A DNA stretch of 23,394 nucleotides from a virus, in the IMG/VR virus record IMGVR_UViG_3300037063_000020, positions 1-23,394 of that record. One strand, written 5' to 3'. Positions within the stretch are counted from its first letter, which is position 1; each line of letters opens with the position of its first letter. Of this stretch, positions 14,888 through 23,039 are shown in pieces. The position numbers and the translations under genes are program-made. The notes below the pieces were generated by a model. That model was not told the origin of the DNA and ran no database searches. It saw only the letters and a list, made by a program, of their open reading frames with translations.

Positions 14888-16018
14888 TCAAAAACCTATG
14901 CCCGTGTTCGGGCTTACAACAATCCACCTGATAACGATCCCCGCTGCGAGAACTTCCTGCACGATAGATTGAGCGAGAAGTCGAGCGGCGGTTACGCCAA
15001 CCAGATAGGGCCTGTAGTCGTATCCGTTAATGTCTGGCGTCTGGTAAGGCGGCACGACTACGTTCACCGTCTCCCCTATCGAATGATTCTTGGTAAAAAC
15101 GTAGCTCGGGTCCAATTGAAGCGTCGAGTTATTGGGCCGCGAGAAGTATTTGATCGGCCCTTCCTCGTTATTGAACCCGAAATTCAAGCACAAGTAACCC
15201 GAAGCGTCCGGGATATTTGATGAGTCCTGCATCGTAACGTGCGGGGCGATCTGGCCCACCGTGATCGCTTGCCCGAGAACGCCGCGTGATTTCGTGACCG
15301 AGTACGCACGACGCGAGTCGTTCATGTATGACGAAGGATAGGCCGGGTTCGTCACGACAAAATATCTGCCGGTCTGAAAACTTGAGAGATCGTCGCTTGC
15401 CGAAAATTGGATAGTCACCGCTCCGGTGCCCGCTGAGTTTCCGATGATCGTTGCCGTGTGAAGATCCTGACCCGCCGTACACTCTGCGAGCTCGTCAGCT
15501 TCGAGAACCTTCGTGTTGTTGTACGTGTTCACCTGCATCGTCTTCATCACGTTGTCGATTGAGTTAATCATGAAGCTGTACGCTTTTAAGTGAAGCGAGC
15601 CTCTGACCGACCGACGAAGGGATGGAACTGACGACGGGATCTGAATAGCGATCTCGTTCGGGTTTGATTCGAACACCTGCACGAGAGGATTTCCCACGCC
15701 AAAAAACACGTTGAGGACCGCGATGATCGTGGGCCTTACCTGCTTTGGCGCGAACGAAAGCGCGGGGATGAGAAGTCGATACTGTTCATCCGCCAATTGG
15801 AAGGCCGTCGGACGAAACACGCCGACGTTTGATCCGAGAGCATCGAGAAATTGGAGCTGCGCGGTTTCAACGAAGAGCTGTTCTTTGGCGTCGATCACCG
15901 CTTGAACGATGTCATCATCTTCGCCGGAAAACGAATAGAGAAGGCCTCGAACATTTACGTTCGAAGCGGGCTTGTAAAGCCCCGGAACAAACCTCGTCAT
16001 TTTATCGAGTTTTGCCAT
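14888..16018 (-). CDS. Baseplate protein, gpI-like (376 aa)
   Basis: The N-terminal 110 residues show the pattern of tail protein I / DUF2313-like baseplate proteins. A helix precedes LDALGSNVGVFRP at 58-70, then LADEQYRLLIPALSF, then TIIAVLNVFFGVG. The LDxLGxxxGxxRP followed by DExYRxLI is the recognisable core. Known gpI proteins are wedge components that act next to J (gp6-like) and help attach fibres. The C-terminal part (about 170-376) is beta-rich and specific, including SFQTGRYFVVTNPAYPSSYM. That makes the protein longer than P2 gpI. In transcription order it follows the J gene, as in P2 and Mu, but an antisense HNH gene separates the two. Its start at 16018 has only a weak GGGA site. 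Confidence 0.75.
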   Translation of the reverse strand: MAKLDKMTRFVPGLYKPASNVNVRGLLYSFSGEDDDIVQAVIDAKEQLFVETAQLQFLDALGSNVGVFRPTAFQLADEQYRLLIPALSFAPKQVRPTIIAVLNVFFGVGNPLVQVFESNPNEIAIQIPSSVPSLRRSVRGSLHLKAYSFMINSIDNVMKTMQVNTYNNTKVLEADELAECTAGQDLHTATIIGNSAGTGAVTIQFSASDDLSSFQTGRYFVVTNPAYPSSYMNDSRRAYSVTKSRGVLGQAITVGQIAPHVTMQDSSNIPDASGYLCLNFGFNNEEGPIKYFSRPNNSTLQLDPSYVFTKNHSIGETVNVVVPPYQTPDINGYDYRPYLVGVTAARLLAQSIVQEVLAAGIVIRWIVVSPNTGIGF

Positions 16019-16034
16019 TCGTTATCCCACGACC

Positions 16035-16052
16035 TGTGGTAAACACACCACA
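16035..16052. promoter_or_regulatory. Short inverted repeat at the homing endonuclease start
   Basis: TGTGGT (16035-16040) and ACCACA (16047-16052) form a 6-bp stem around a 6-base loop. The stem ends on the A of the endonuclease ATG. On the plus-strand transcript it could cover the weak translation start, and hairpins that hide ribosome binding sites are known for phage homing endonuclease genes such as I-TevI. The stem is short, so this is tentative. On the minus strand it lies about 20 bases upstream of the gpI-like start. Confidence 0.3.
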
Positions 16053-16480
16053 TGATTAAAGTTGATCCAAGAGACCAAATGCTTTTTGAAAGTCGCAAGT
16101 GGGCCGCTGACAAGCGTGGATATATTCGAGCAATGATCGACGGGAAGCGCGTCTCCCTTCACCGTCTCATCATGAAAGCGAAGCCTGGGCAGTTTGTTGA
16201 CCATGCGAACGGAGACAAGTCCGACAATCGTCGGTCGAATCTTCGCTTTTGTACGCCAAGTCAAAATGCCCATAACAAGCCAGGTCCAAATAAATTCAAG
16301 GGCGTTACGAAGGGAAGGCCAGGATACCGTGGAAATTTCCGAGCCCGTATCAGGCATGGTGGTAACGCCATTGAACTCGGCCATTTCATGACCGAACGCG
16401 AAGCTGCGCTCGCTTACGATCAAAAGGCTAAAGAGTTGTTTGGTTCGTTTGCTCATCTAAATTTCCCTACCCAACGATGA
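16052..16480 (+). CDS. HNH homing endonuclease with AP2 DNA-binding domain (142 aa)
   Basis: The first half is an HNH_3-type nuclease core: SLHRLIMKAKPG with H37, VDHANGD with D50 and H51, then DNRRSNLRFCTPSQNAHNK with the conserved asparagines (N58, N63, N72). Residues about 81-138 match an AP2/ERF-like DNA-binding domain (FKGVTKGRPGYRGNFRARI, then GHFMTEREAALAYDQKAKEL, then FAHLNFP). HNH-AP2 proteins of this size are freestanding homing endonucleases that cleave endonuclease-free alleles and spread by recombination. The gene is antisense to the late operon and sits exactly between the J and gpI-like genes. Its end overlaps the end of J by 14 bases without disrupting J. No good plus-strand ribosome binding site is seen, so expression may be low. 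Confidence 0.92.
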   Translation: MIKVDPRDQMLFESRKWAADKRGYIRAMIDGKRVSLHRLIMKAKPGQFVDHANGDKSDNRRSNLRFCTPSQNAHNKPGPNKFKGVTKGRPGYRGNFRARIRHGGNAIELGHFMTEREAALAYDQKAKELFGSFAHLNFPTQR

Positions 16481-19400
16481 TCGTTGATTCGACCACCCTC
16501 GCCAGTTCGTTGTAAGAGATCGCGACGTTCGTGGTAGGAGAGTTCACGACTACGTCGAAGACTCCGTTGACCGCTTTGACGACCGCGACGATCGAAGAAA
16601 CCACAACCTCACCACCGACCGGAAGCGAGTTGATGTAAGAAGAGACCGCCGACTTGATGTCGTTTGAGATCGAAGAAAGCGTGATGCCTTCTTGAGTCGT
16701 GATCGTCATCGAAACGGTGATCGGAACTTTCACGGCCTCTGCGACTTCAACCTGTACGCCCGCCGCGCGGAAGCCAGGGTAGTTCGTCAGATCCGATGAT
16801 CGTCCATCCACCGTCCACTGAGCCAATTGAGCAAGGCCCGTGTAGTAGCGGTAGCCGTCAGTACCAAGCAGTAGCGACGTTGGATATTGAAGTTGAAGAT
16901 TTCCCTGGCCGCCTGGGATTTGAACCGCCGCAAGCTCCCCCGAAGTAAGCGAGGCGATCTGCACTTTTGATCCGCCCGTCGAAGTTCTGACTTCGGCAAC
17001 GGTCGTGATGAGTGCGATCTTTTTGTTCGACCAAAGAGCTACGACCTGTGAAGCCGTGCGCGGAGCGATCTCGTAAGAGTCGCCGACCGATGGAGTGAAC
17101 GGAAGACCGGATGCGAGCGTGAGCTGACCCGATGGAACGACGTAAGATGCGATCTGCGCGCGGACTGCCGAGAGGTATGTCGCTGCAACCGCCGTCTGTG
17201 CTGCCGTGCCTGAGCCGCTTAAACTGACCGACACGAGGTTTCGCGCAGCGGTTGAGCCGTTGATGAGGCCCATGATCGTGCTCGCCGTGGTCGTGCCCGA
17301 GGCGATTTGAACGACGATCGCGTTGCCGGTTACGACAAGGGCTTCGGCTCCCGCCGTTGCTCCCGCCGTGTACGCGATGTTCACGTACTGCTTGTTCGCG
17401 ATCGACGATGCGTACTTGATGTTCTGAATCGTTTGGAAATAAGTCTGCGTGTAAATGAAATCAAAAGCCGCAACGTCGTTCGCGTTCGGGAAAGTTCCGT
17501 AGAGCGAAGCGTCGGTCATCACGGTCGATGAAGTCACCGCCGTGAGCTGGCCCGGACGAGTGCAAGGAGTCGTGAAGTTGTTCGCCGAGTTCTCGTCGAT
17601 CACCACGATGATGTTGTCGCCAGGTTGGAAAACGAAAGGTCCTGGGACCGATTCGAGTGCCGGGACGTGTGGGTTGTACGACGTTTCCAAGTCGGTATCG
17701 AATTGGAGGTACGAGTTCATCGAACCGCCGACGACTTGAAGTGTTCCGCCTCTCCAAGTGTTCGTTTGGAGTTTGATCTGAGTTCCGCCAGCGACCGTGA
17801 AGGCCGTTGCACCGGAGAGATCCTTATTCAGACGCGCGACGACCTCAGAAGGAAGTGCGGAGCCCCCAAGTGAGATGTCGCCAACCTGCATGGTCGAAGT
17901 CTGCGAAGCGCCGTCGATCAAGACCGTGAGCGTTTCACCGCCGACGAGCCCGTAGTTTCCAGCAACCGAGACGACCGATGCGCGAGTATCAAGTGATCCT
18001 AAAGTAACCGAATCAAGCGCATTGAGAGTTTCTTCGAGCTCGATCTGCCCGAGGAAGCGATTCAAAGTGTAGTCTTTGTTCGCGCCGACCACGAGAGTTT
18101 CCGGGAAGCCGAAGACCGCGTTGGCCGAACAGATCTTCATCGCCAGAGTCGTGTTCGAGATGTTTGAAATCTTGATCCAGAAAGCCGCAACCCCGTTGAC
18201 CGAAGTCTGCGTCCACGAGCCCGGCAAACGGAACAGGATGTGACCCGTTTGAGTCATTCCGCTCGTTTCGTCATACGGGATGAAATTCACCCACGCAGAG
18301 CCGTTCCAGAACTGATAAACCGGAGCCGAGCCACCGCCCGAAGTGAACGCCGAAACGTACATGCTTTGGAAGGCCACGGTCGCGTGACCGACGTAGAGAG
18401 TGTCGCCGGAGTTGTGCGAAATCTGCGTTCCGGTTTTGATCGCCGTCGTGATGTCAGAGAACGAGCCCGAGTAGTTGTAGGCGTTCGTGAAGTTCTCAAC
18501 GACTTGGATTTGCGAAGCCGACGAGAGCAAAGTTTTTGAAGTCAGAGAAACTTGCAAGCCGTTTGAAACGGTTTGCGCGAGGATGCCTGAAAGTCGCGAG
18601 TTCAAAACGGAAACGGCGAGAGGAGCTGTGACCGAAGTTGGAGAGGCGAAATCCGAGGGCTTAATCCAAGCCATCTGCGGATCTTCGACGGCTCCGTCCA
18701 AAACCACGACCAAGTTTTTCTCGGTCGGGAAAGAGTACGCTGCCGAGTTCACGCATTGAACCGAAGATGTGACGCCGTCTTTGGTCAACAACTTCGCTTT
18801 GTAGTTTGAAACTTTGTAGAGAAAGGCGGTGAACTTCGCATCCGTTTGGAAGCCGAGAACTGCGTTTGCAGATCCGCCCGTCACTTGGATTTGTTCGTTC
18901 ACGTTTGAGCGAGAGAAGATCCGGAGAGTCGCACCCGTTTGAGTGACGCGAGACTCGAAGCTGTTCGCCACGCCGTTGATTTTTGTTAAGACTTCTTGAG
19001 CTGTCGCTGCACCCGGAGTCGCGAAGTCAGAGCTCAAGAACTGAATCGTCTCAACTACGCCGCCGACCGAAACGAAGAGATATTCTCCGCCGACCAGATT
19101 GTAGGGTTGAGCGTTTTGAGTTTCAACAAACGCCTTCACCATCGGCACGTTCTGAGCGAACAAGAACTTCTCTCCGCCCTGAGCTTGCGCGACCACAGTT
19201 TCAAAACCGCTGTCGGCGTAGCTTGGGATGAAACCCGTTCCATCGTCGATAAATAATTTTACTACGTCTGCCGGGATCGTCGGTTCAACGAGTGAAGCCG
19301 AAACGACCCGCTTGTTATCCGTCACCGACAAAACGCCCGTGACGTTTGTGATGATCGACTGGCCGGTTCCGCGCGAGAGAGATTGAATCGTTGATTTGAT

Positions 19401-20222
19401 TCTATCGCGAAGATCCTGATCCGATTCAATGTCCGCGCCGTTGGTTACGCGCGAAGGGTTGAACACGGTGGCCGTTGCAAAAGGAAGAGATGAGAACTGA
19501 ATGATCGAACCGATCGGTACGTTGGCAGAAGACCCCGCAACGGATGCCGTGATCGGAACGAGATCGACCTGACGTTCACCGTCCAAGATCGTCGCTGCCG
19601 AGTTCAAGCGGTACGCGATCTGTGCGTTGATGTCAGATGCCGGAACGATAACGATAACGCCCGCGTTCACTGAGCGATTTCCGCCCTGAGAAAGGATGAT
19701 CGTTTCATCGGTTCCGTGATCGTAAGCCAGGCCGCCTGCAAGGTTGAAGGTGACGTAGTTTGTTTGTTGAGTGATCGACGTGTAGCTGATCGTTTCAACG
19801 CGCGGAGTGCCACGGCCAATGATGATCCGGCCCGCTGCCGGGAAACCAGTCAAAGCGTTACCGTTGATCGAAGTTGTACCCGCTGCCGATCCTGGCAAAC
19901 CAGAATAAGCGTTGGTTGAAACTTTCACGATCGCCGTGTCGATCAGAGAGACGTTTGTTGAAGCGTAAGCTGCCGGTTCACGAGTGAGAGAGTATTCGTA
20001 AGCACGAGCATCGAGGTCCGTGCCCGTAACCGTGTCGAGCGAGTAGCCCCGGATGATCTCAAGCATTTGGAAATACTGTTCGTCATCTTCCTGAGCCGCA
20101 GCTTCGAGCATGGTGGTGAAAACCGAACCAATGTTCAAATCGGTAAGTGGAGTCGAAGAAATCATGCGGCCAACCATGCCCGCAAAAATCTGTTGGAAAA
20201 CTCTCGGTTGGAATAAACTCAT
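16467..20222 (-). CDS. Baseplate protein J-like, greatly expanded (1251 aa)
   Basis: The N terminus (VFTTMLEAAAQEDDEQYFQM, then GTDLDARAYEYSLTREPA) and the region near residues 220-300 (ITASVAGSSANVPIGSIIQF, then TNGADIESDQDLRDRI) are the signature of the Baseplate_J family (Mu Mup47 / P2 gpJ / T4 gp6-like wedge). The C-terminal 110 residues (VPITVSMTITTQEGI, then IKSAVSSYINSLPVGGEVVV) are the usual J end. Between about 330 and 1110 lies a long insertion with repeated beta modules (near 372-457, 498-570 and 759-843). It also has an adhesin-like module (YQFWNGSAWVNF, then VNGVAAFWIKI). Family members are usually several hundred residues, so this is about three times longer. It forms the wedge ring of the baseplate. 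GGGG before ATG 20222 is the likely ribosome binding site. Confidence 0.88.
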   Translation of the reverse strand: MSLFQPRVFQQIFAGMVGRMISSTPLTDLNIGSVFTTMLEAAAQEDDEQYFQMLEIIRGYSLDTVTGTDLDARAYEYSLTREPAAYASTNVSLIDTAIVKVSTNAYSGLPGSAAGTTSINGNALTGFPAAGRIIIGRGTPRVETISYTSITQQTNYVTFNLAGGLAYDHGTDETIILSQGGNRSVNAGVIVIVPASDINAQIAYRLNSAATILDGERQVDLVPITASVAGSSANVPIGSIIQFSSLPFATATVFNPSRVTNGADIESDQDLRDRIKSTIQSLSRGTGQSIITNVTGVLSVTDNKRVVSASLVEPTIPADVVKLFIDDGTGFIPSYADSGFETVVAQAQGGEKFLFAQNVPMVKAFVETQNAQPYNLVGGEYLFVSVGGVVETIQFLSSDFATPGAATAQEVLTKINGVANSFESRVTQTGATLRIFSRSNVNEQIQVTGGSANAVLGFQTDAKFTAFLYKVSNYKAKLLTKDGVTSSVQCVNSAAYSFPTEKNLVVVLDGAVEDPQMAWIKPSDFASPTSVTAPLAVSVLNSRLSGILAQTVSNGLQVSLTSKTLLSSASQIQVVENFTNAYNYSGSFSDITTAIKTGTQISHNSGDTLYVGHATVAFQSMYVSAFTSGGGSAPVYQFWNGSAWVNFIPYDETSGMTQTGHILFRLPGSWTQTSVNGVAAFWIKISNISNTTLAMKICSANAVFGFPETLVVGANKDYTLNRFLGQIELEETLNALDSVTLGSLDTRASVVSVAGNYGLVGGETLTVLIDGASQTSTMQVGDISLGGSALPSEVVARLNKDLSGATAFTVAGGTQIKLQTNTWRGGTLQVVGGSMNSYLQFDTDLETSYNPHVPALESVPGPFVFQPGDNIIVVIDENSANNFTTPCTRPGQLTAVTSSTVMTDASLYGTFPNANDVAAFDFIYTQTYFQTIQNIKYASSIANKQYVNIAYTAGATAGAEALVVTGNAIVVQIASGTTTASTIMGLINGSTAARNLVSVSLSGSGTAAQTAVAATYLSAVRAQIASYVVPSGQLTLASGLPFTPSVGDSYEIAPRTASQVVALWSNKKIALITTVAEVRTSTGGSKVQIASLTSGELAAVQIPGGQGNLQLQYPTSLLLGTDGYRYYTGLAQLAQWTVDGRSSDLTNYPGFRAAGVQVEVAEAVKVPITVSMTITTQEGITLSSISNDIKSAVSSYINSLPVGGEVVVSSIVAVVKAVNGVFDVVVNSPTTNVAISYNELARVVESTIIVG

Positions 20223-20226
20223 CTTC

Positions 20227-22110
20227 TTACCCCACGTTCAAATTCAGAGGGATCGGGACAGGCTGTGCAATCTTAGAAGCTTTCACCAGCATGTTGATCG
20301 ACGTTGTTCCACTCTGTTGACTGACTGTTAAAGCCGGAACTGATTCGACCCGAGGATCTTGCGAAAGCGACGCAAGAATTTGACCCTTCAAATCGTTCAA
20401 GAACCTTGTCGTTGTTTTTCGTCCAATGCCAAGATCCGTTCCGACACCCGGATGCCGTTTGAGCGAGCCGAGTTCCAAGAACAACTTGATAGATACAGCT
20501 TGGCCGAAGTTATTGATCCCTCCAACCAGTGACGCATCACCCACGTTCGAAATCGAAATATCACCGTCGGCAGTGAGAAGGATGTCTACGCCGAGAGCGC
20601 GTTCGAGTTCGCCGAGAGTTTTTTGGATGTTGTAAATCTTGTTCTGCTTCACACCCGTATCGAGTGCTGAGTTTTGAGAAGGTAAAAGGATCGTCGAACC
20701 AGGAGATAAAACCCCAGGTCCCGGAGTCGCTGAGATGTACGGCGGCTTCAAATTGTTGAGCACGATGATGTCGCGGAACTTGTCCACGTCGCCGAGCTCT
20801 CGGGCCGCGATCGTTTGCAGATCATCGTCGCCCAAAATCGTGATCGCTTGAACCGTGTTCGGCGTGTCGATCGTGAAGAGATTGTTGAACGAAGCAACCA
20901 CCGCCGCGTTTTGTTGCGTCGCTGATTGTTGGAAGAGCTGAGTCTGACTCGCCAAAAGAAGAAGAGCCCCTTGGCTCTTCGTAAATGCGTTCATCACTTG
21001 CGATTCTTGATAAGTCGGCGTCCGACCCGTCGATGCAACGAGAGTCGATGTACGACCCATGATCGAGTTGTAAGATGCACCCGTGTCGGTTGTTGAAGAT
21101 CCGGTTTGCGAAGGTGATCCCAAAGAGATCCCGAAAGCATCGGCCAAGTTGTCGCCGATCGTTTTCAGATCCGCAACGATCTGATCGAGTGCTCCGCGCG
21201 GGATCGACAAGATGGAGGCGACGCCGTTTCGGACCGCTGCAATCGCCTGGATCACCAAAGTGAGAGGCGCGATGATCGCATTTGCAATCGCCCGTTCCAC
21301 TCGTGTGATGATCCCGACCGCGCCATTGATGACCGCAACCGCAGTTGAAAGTGTGTCCGTAACCGAAGCCAAAAGCTTATCGACGTTTTGCAAGAAGGAG
21401 AGCGCGGTATTCACCGCAGTTCCGGGAGTGTAAATCCCGATCCCCTTCATCGCGATCACGTAGTCGTACATGAAAGGCTTCTGCGCTGACCGCTTCATCG
21501 AGAACTTTTGCGGCTCCACGTAGAGAAGCTCGCCGTCTTTGAAGTTCTTGAAGACCATCCGGAGCTCGCCTTTTTCACGCTGGTCGAGCCGCTTGTGCTC
21601 CACATAAGTGCGGAAGTAAGAGCGAAGTTCGTTGAACTCCTCGAAACCCGAACGCGAGGTTGCAGCTCCTAAAAGCGGCTTCCCCGTGTTCTTGTTCGCA
21701 CCGTCAGAGGACCTCAACGGTGAAATCCCGGTCGTACCTGAAATGATGATGTCTTTTAAAATTGTGCCGTGATGTTCGACGACGACCCCGCGAAGAGTCG
21801 GCGTGACTTCGATGGCAAAAATCTCGTCCTGCGAGAGTTCTTGTGGATTGATTTGGAGGCGAAATTCTTGCCAACCGCCTCCGGCAGGGCCAGCTCCGCC
21901 GTTTGGAGCAACGCGAACGACCTCAAAGCCGTAGCCGAGGTTCTTCTTCCACGACCCATCGTCGTAGCCTGGCTCGTTCGTGATCTGCGCGCGATCGGGG
22001 ACAGTGATGGGATATTGAGGCGTGTTTCCGCCCGAAGCACCCGTGATGAGGTTGCCGACCGCGTTCACCGCGTTCTCTACCTGATTTTGAAGATCCCCAA
22101 ATGCACCCAT
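20227..22110 (-). CDS. Baseplate hub/wedge protein with LysM-like and gp25-like regions (627 aa)
   Basis: Residues about 80-230 form a hub-like beta region (WQEFRLQINPQELSQDEIFA, then GTILKDIIISGTTGISPL, then ELRSYFRTYVEH). About 230-340 is a helical, Ala/Val-rich linker. About 410-473 looks like a LysM-type peptidoglycan-binding domain (DDDLQTIAARELGDVDKFRD, then IIVLNNLKPP, then LSPGSTILLP). About 490-620 resembles the gp25/W or XkdS-like family (LLTADGDISI, then LGSLKRHPGVGTDLG, then LKGQILASLSQDPRVESV). gp25-like proteins are baseplate wedge components, and LysM-type domains occur in tail hubs. Both parts in one chain would tie the hub to the wedge. The gene precedes J by four bases, matching W-J order in P2 and gp25-gp6 order in T4. 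ATG 22110 has an AAAGAG site. Confidence 0.78.
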   Translation of the reverse strand: MGAFGDLQNQVENAVNAVGNLITGASGGNTPQYPITVPDRAQITNEPGYDDGSWKKNLGYGFEVVRVAPNGGAGPAGGGWQEFRLQINPQELSQDEIFAIEVTPTLRGVVVEHHGTILKDIIISGTTGISPLRSSDGANKNTGKPLLGAATSRSGFEEFNELRSYFRTYVEHKRLDQREKGELRMVFKNFKDGELLYVEPQKFSMKRSAQKPFMYDYVIAMKGIGIYTPGTAVNTALSFLQNVDKLLASVTDTLSTAVAVINGAVGIITRVERAIANAIIAPLTLVIQAIAAVRNGVASILSIPRGALDQIVADLKTIGDNLADAFGISLGSPSQTGSSTTDTGASYNSIMGRTSTLVASTGRTPTYQESQVMNAFTKSQGALLLLASQTQLFQQSATQQNAAVVASFNNLFTIDTPNTVQAITILGDDDLQTIAARELGDVDKFRDIIVLNNLKPPYISATPGPGVLSPGSTILLPSQNSALDTGVKQNKIYNIQKTLGELERALGVDILLTADGDISISNVGDASLVGGINNFGQAVSIKLFLELGSLKRHPGVGTDLGIGRKTTTRFLNDLKGQILASLSQDPRVESVPALTVSQQSGTTSINMLVKASKIAQPVPIPLNLNVG

Positions 22111-22125
22111 AACGTCTCTTTCGGA

Positions 22126-22734
22126 TTAAGAAATTGTTCCCGCACCCACGCCAGCTCCCGGCAAAGGTCCCGGTGGAGTTGGTCCAGTGAAGCTGCCGGA
22201 AATTACGACGCTCCCCGTCCCTTTTGCGATCACATGATTCGCCGAGCCCGCGCCGATTGCATTGGCGAAGTCCGGCCATTTCGAGCCCATAAATCCCGCC
22301 GCTGCCGAGTGGATGTTTGATCCCCACTCAGAAGGCACGACCGCGATCGAACCCGTCACCACCGATCCCGCCCCCTGCCAAACCGGAGCGTGAGTGGATG
22401 AGAGGATCGCATCTGCGAGTGTGGATACGAGTGCCGATCCACAAGCCGTGCAGAAGTCGTGAAGTCTCGCGCCGACAAAACCAAACGCCGAACAGTTTCC
22501 GTAAATCAAATTTGCAGCATCCATCGGCGAGAGGCCGGTGATCCCGGCTCCGACTCCAACGCCCACTCCGGGGATCAGTCCCACGTCCGTTGTTGTAAAC
22601 GCTTTACCAACGATCGACATCGTCGAGCCCAGGCCAACCGCATCGGTAAACGATTGAAGCTGCGAGCCGTTCATCCCCATCCCGCTCAAAGTTCCTTTGA
22701 GGGTTGAAGACCACGCGCTGCCGACGATCGGCAT
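22126..22734 (-). CDS. Gly/Ser-rich baseplate-region protein (202 aa)
   Basis: The preferred start is ATG at 22734, in a TAATG overlap with the upstream stop and behind GGAAG. The longer frame to 22758 would need a TTG start. The protein is Gly/Ala/Ser-rich with repeated short turns (GLIPGVGVGVGAGITGLSP; GAGSVVTGSIAVV; GAGSANHVIAKGTGSVVISG) and three closely placed cysteines (NCSAFGFVGARLHDFCTACG). It ends in a Pro/Gly-rich tail. Its position next to the spike and hub, and the GxxNH / GSxxVxxG turns, raise the possibility of a PAAR-like tip protein or other baseplate tip component. I cannot confirm the PAAR fold. There is no signal peptide. It is probably a virion protein of the baseplate. 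Confidence 0.65.
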   Translation of the reverse strand: MPIVGSAWSSTLKGTLSGMGMNGSQLQSFTDAVGLGSTMSIVGKAFTTTDVGLIPGVGVGVGAGITGLSPMDAANLIYGNCSAFGFVGARLHDFCTACGSALVSTLADAILSSTHAPVWQGAGSVVTGSIAVVPSEWGSNIHSAAAGFMGSKWPDFANAIGAGSANHVIAKGTGSVVISGSFTGPTPPGPLPGAGVGAGTIS

Positions 22735-23039
22735 TAGATTTCTTCCAATCGGTCCCAAAGACCTTTGATCTCGGGCATGACTTTCGGAAGACAGCTTGAA
22801 CAGAAATCTTTTTGAATAATTTGTTGTCCGGCTACGAGGCGAATGATGTGCGCGCGAGGTTGAAGGTCGATTTGTTTCTGCACCTGAGTCTCGACAACCT
22901 TGCCGGTTGCGAAGTCCATCGACTTCATCGCGATCATCACCGGCACGTCGTTACCGTCAGCGTCTTTTTCAAACGCAGGCTTCGTCTGCGGAGAGACGTA
23001 AGTTTGCTTCTTACAAATATCACATTGGAATACGTTCAT
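22734..23039 (-). CDS. Four-cysteine zinc-ribbon-like protein in the baseplate operon (101 aa)
   Basis: The start overlaps the spike gene stop as ATGA (23036-23039) and its own stop overlaps the next start as TAATG, so it is tightly coupled on both sides. It has CxxC at residues 6-9 (FQCDICKKQT) and CxxC at 80-83 (DFCSSCLPKV), a typical zinc-ribbon pair spaced by about 70 residues. Between them is a charged, beta-like middle (KDADGNDVPVMIAMKSMDFA, then DLQPRAHIIRLVAGQQ). The fold likely binds one zinc ion. Its location between spike and hub suggests an assembly factor or small structural part, but I know no function for it. Confidence 0.7.
   Translation of the reverse strand: MNVFQCDICKKQTYVSPQTKPAFEKDADGNDVPVMIAMKSMDFATGKVVETQVQKQIDLQPRAHIIRLVAGQQIIQKDFCSSCLPKVMPEIKGLWDRLEEI

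Noticed and set aside
16022-16456. A 144-residue minus-strand open frame opposite the HNH gene
   Set aside because: It would fill the J-gpI gap in the late operon, but its sequence has no recognisable domain, while the opposite strand carries clear HNH and AP2 motifs.
21769-22320. A 183-residue plus-strand open frame in the hub region
   Set aside because: It is Arg/Ser-rich, spans the junction of two minus-strand genes and has no recognisable motif, so it is a shadow.
22735-22758. Longer version of the 202-aa gene starting at 22758
   Set aside because: It needs a TTG start inside the upstream gene, whereas ATG 22734 has a TAATG junction and a GGAAG site.
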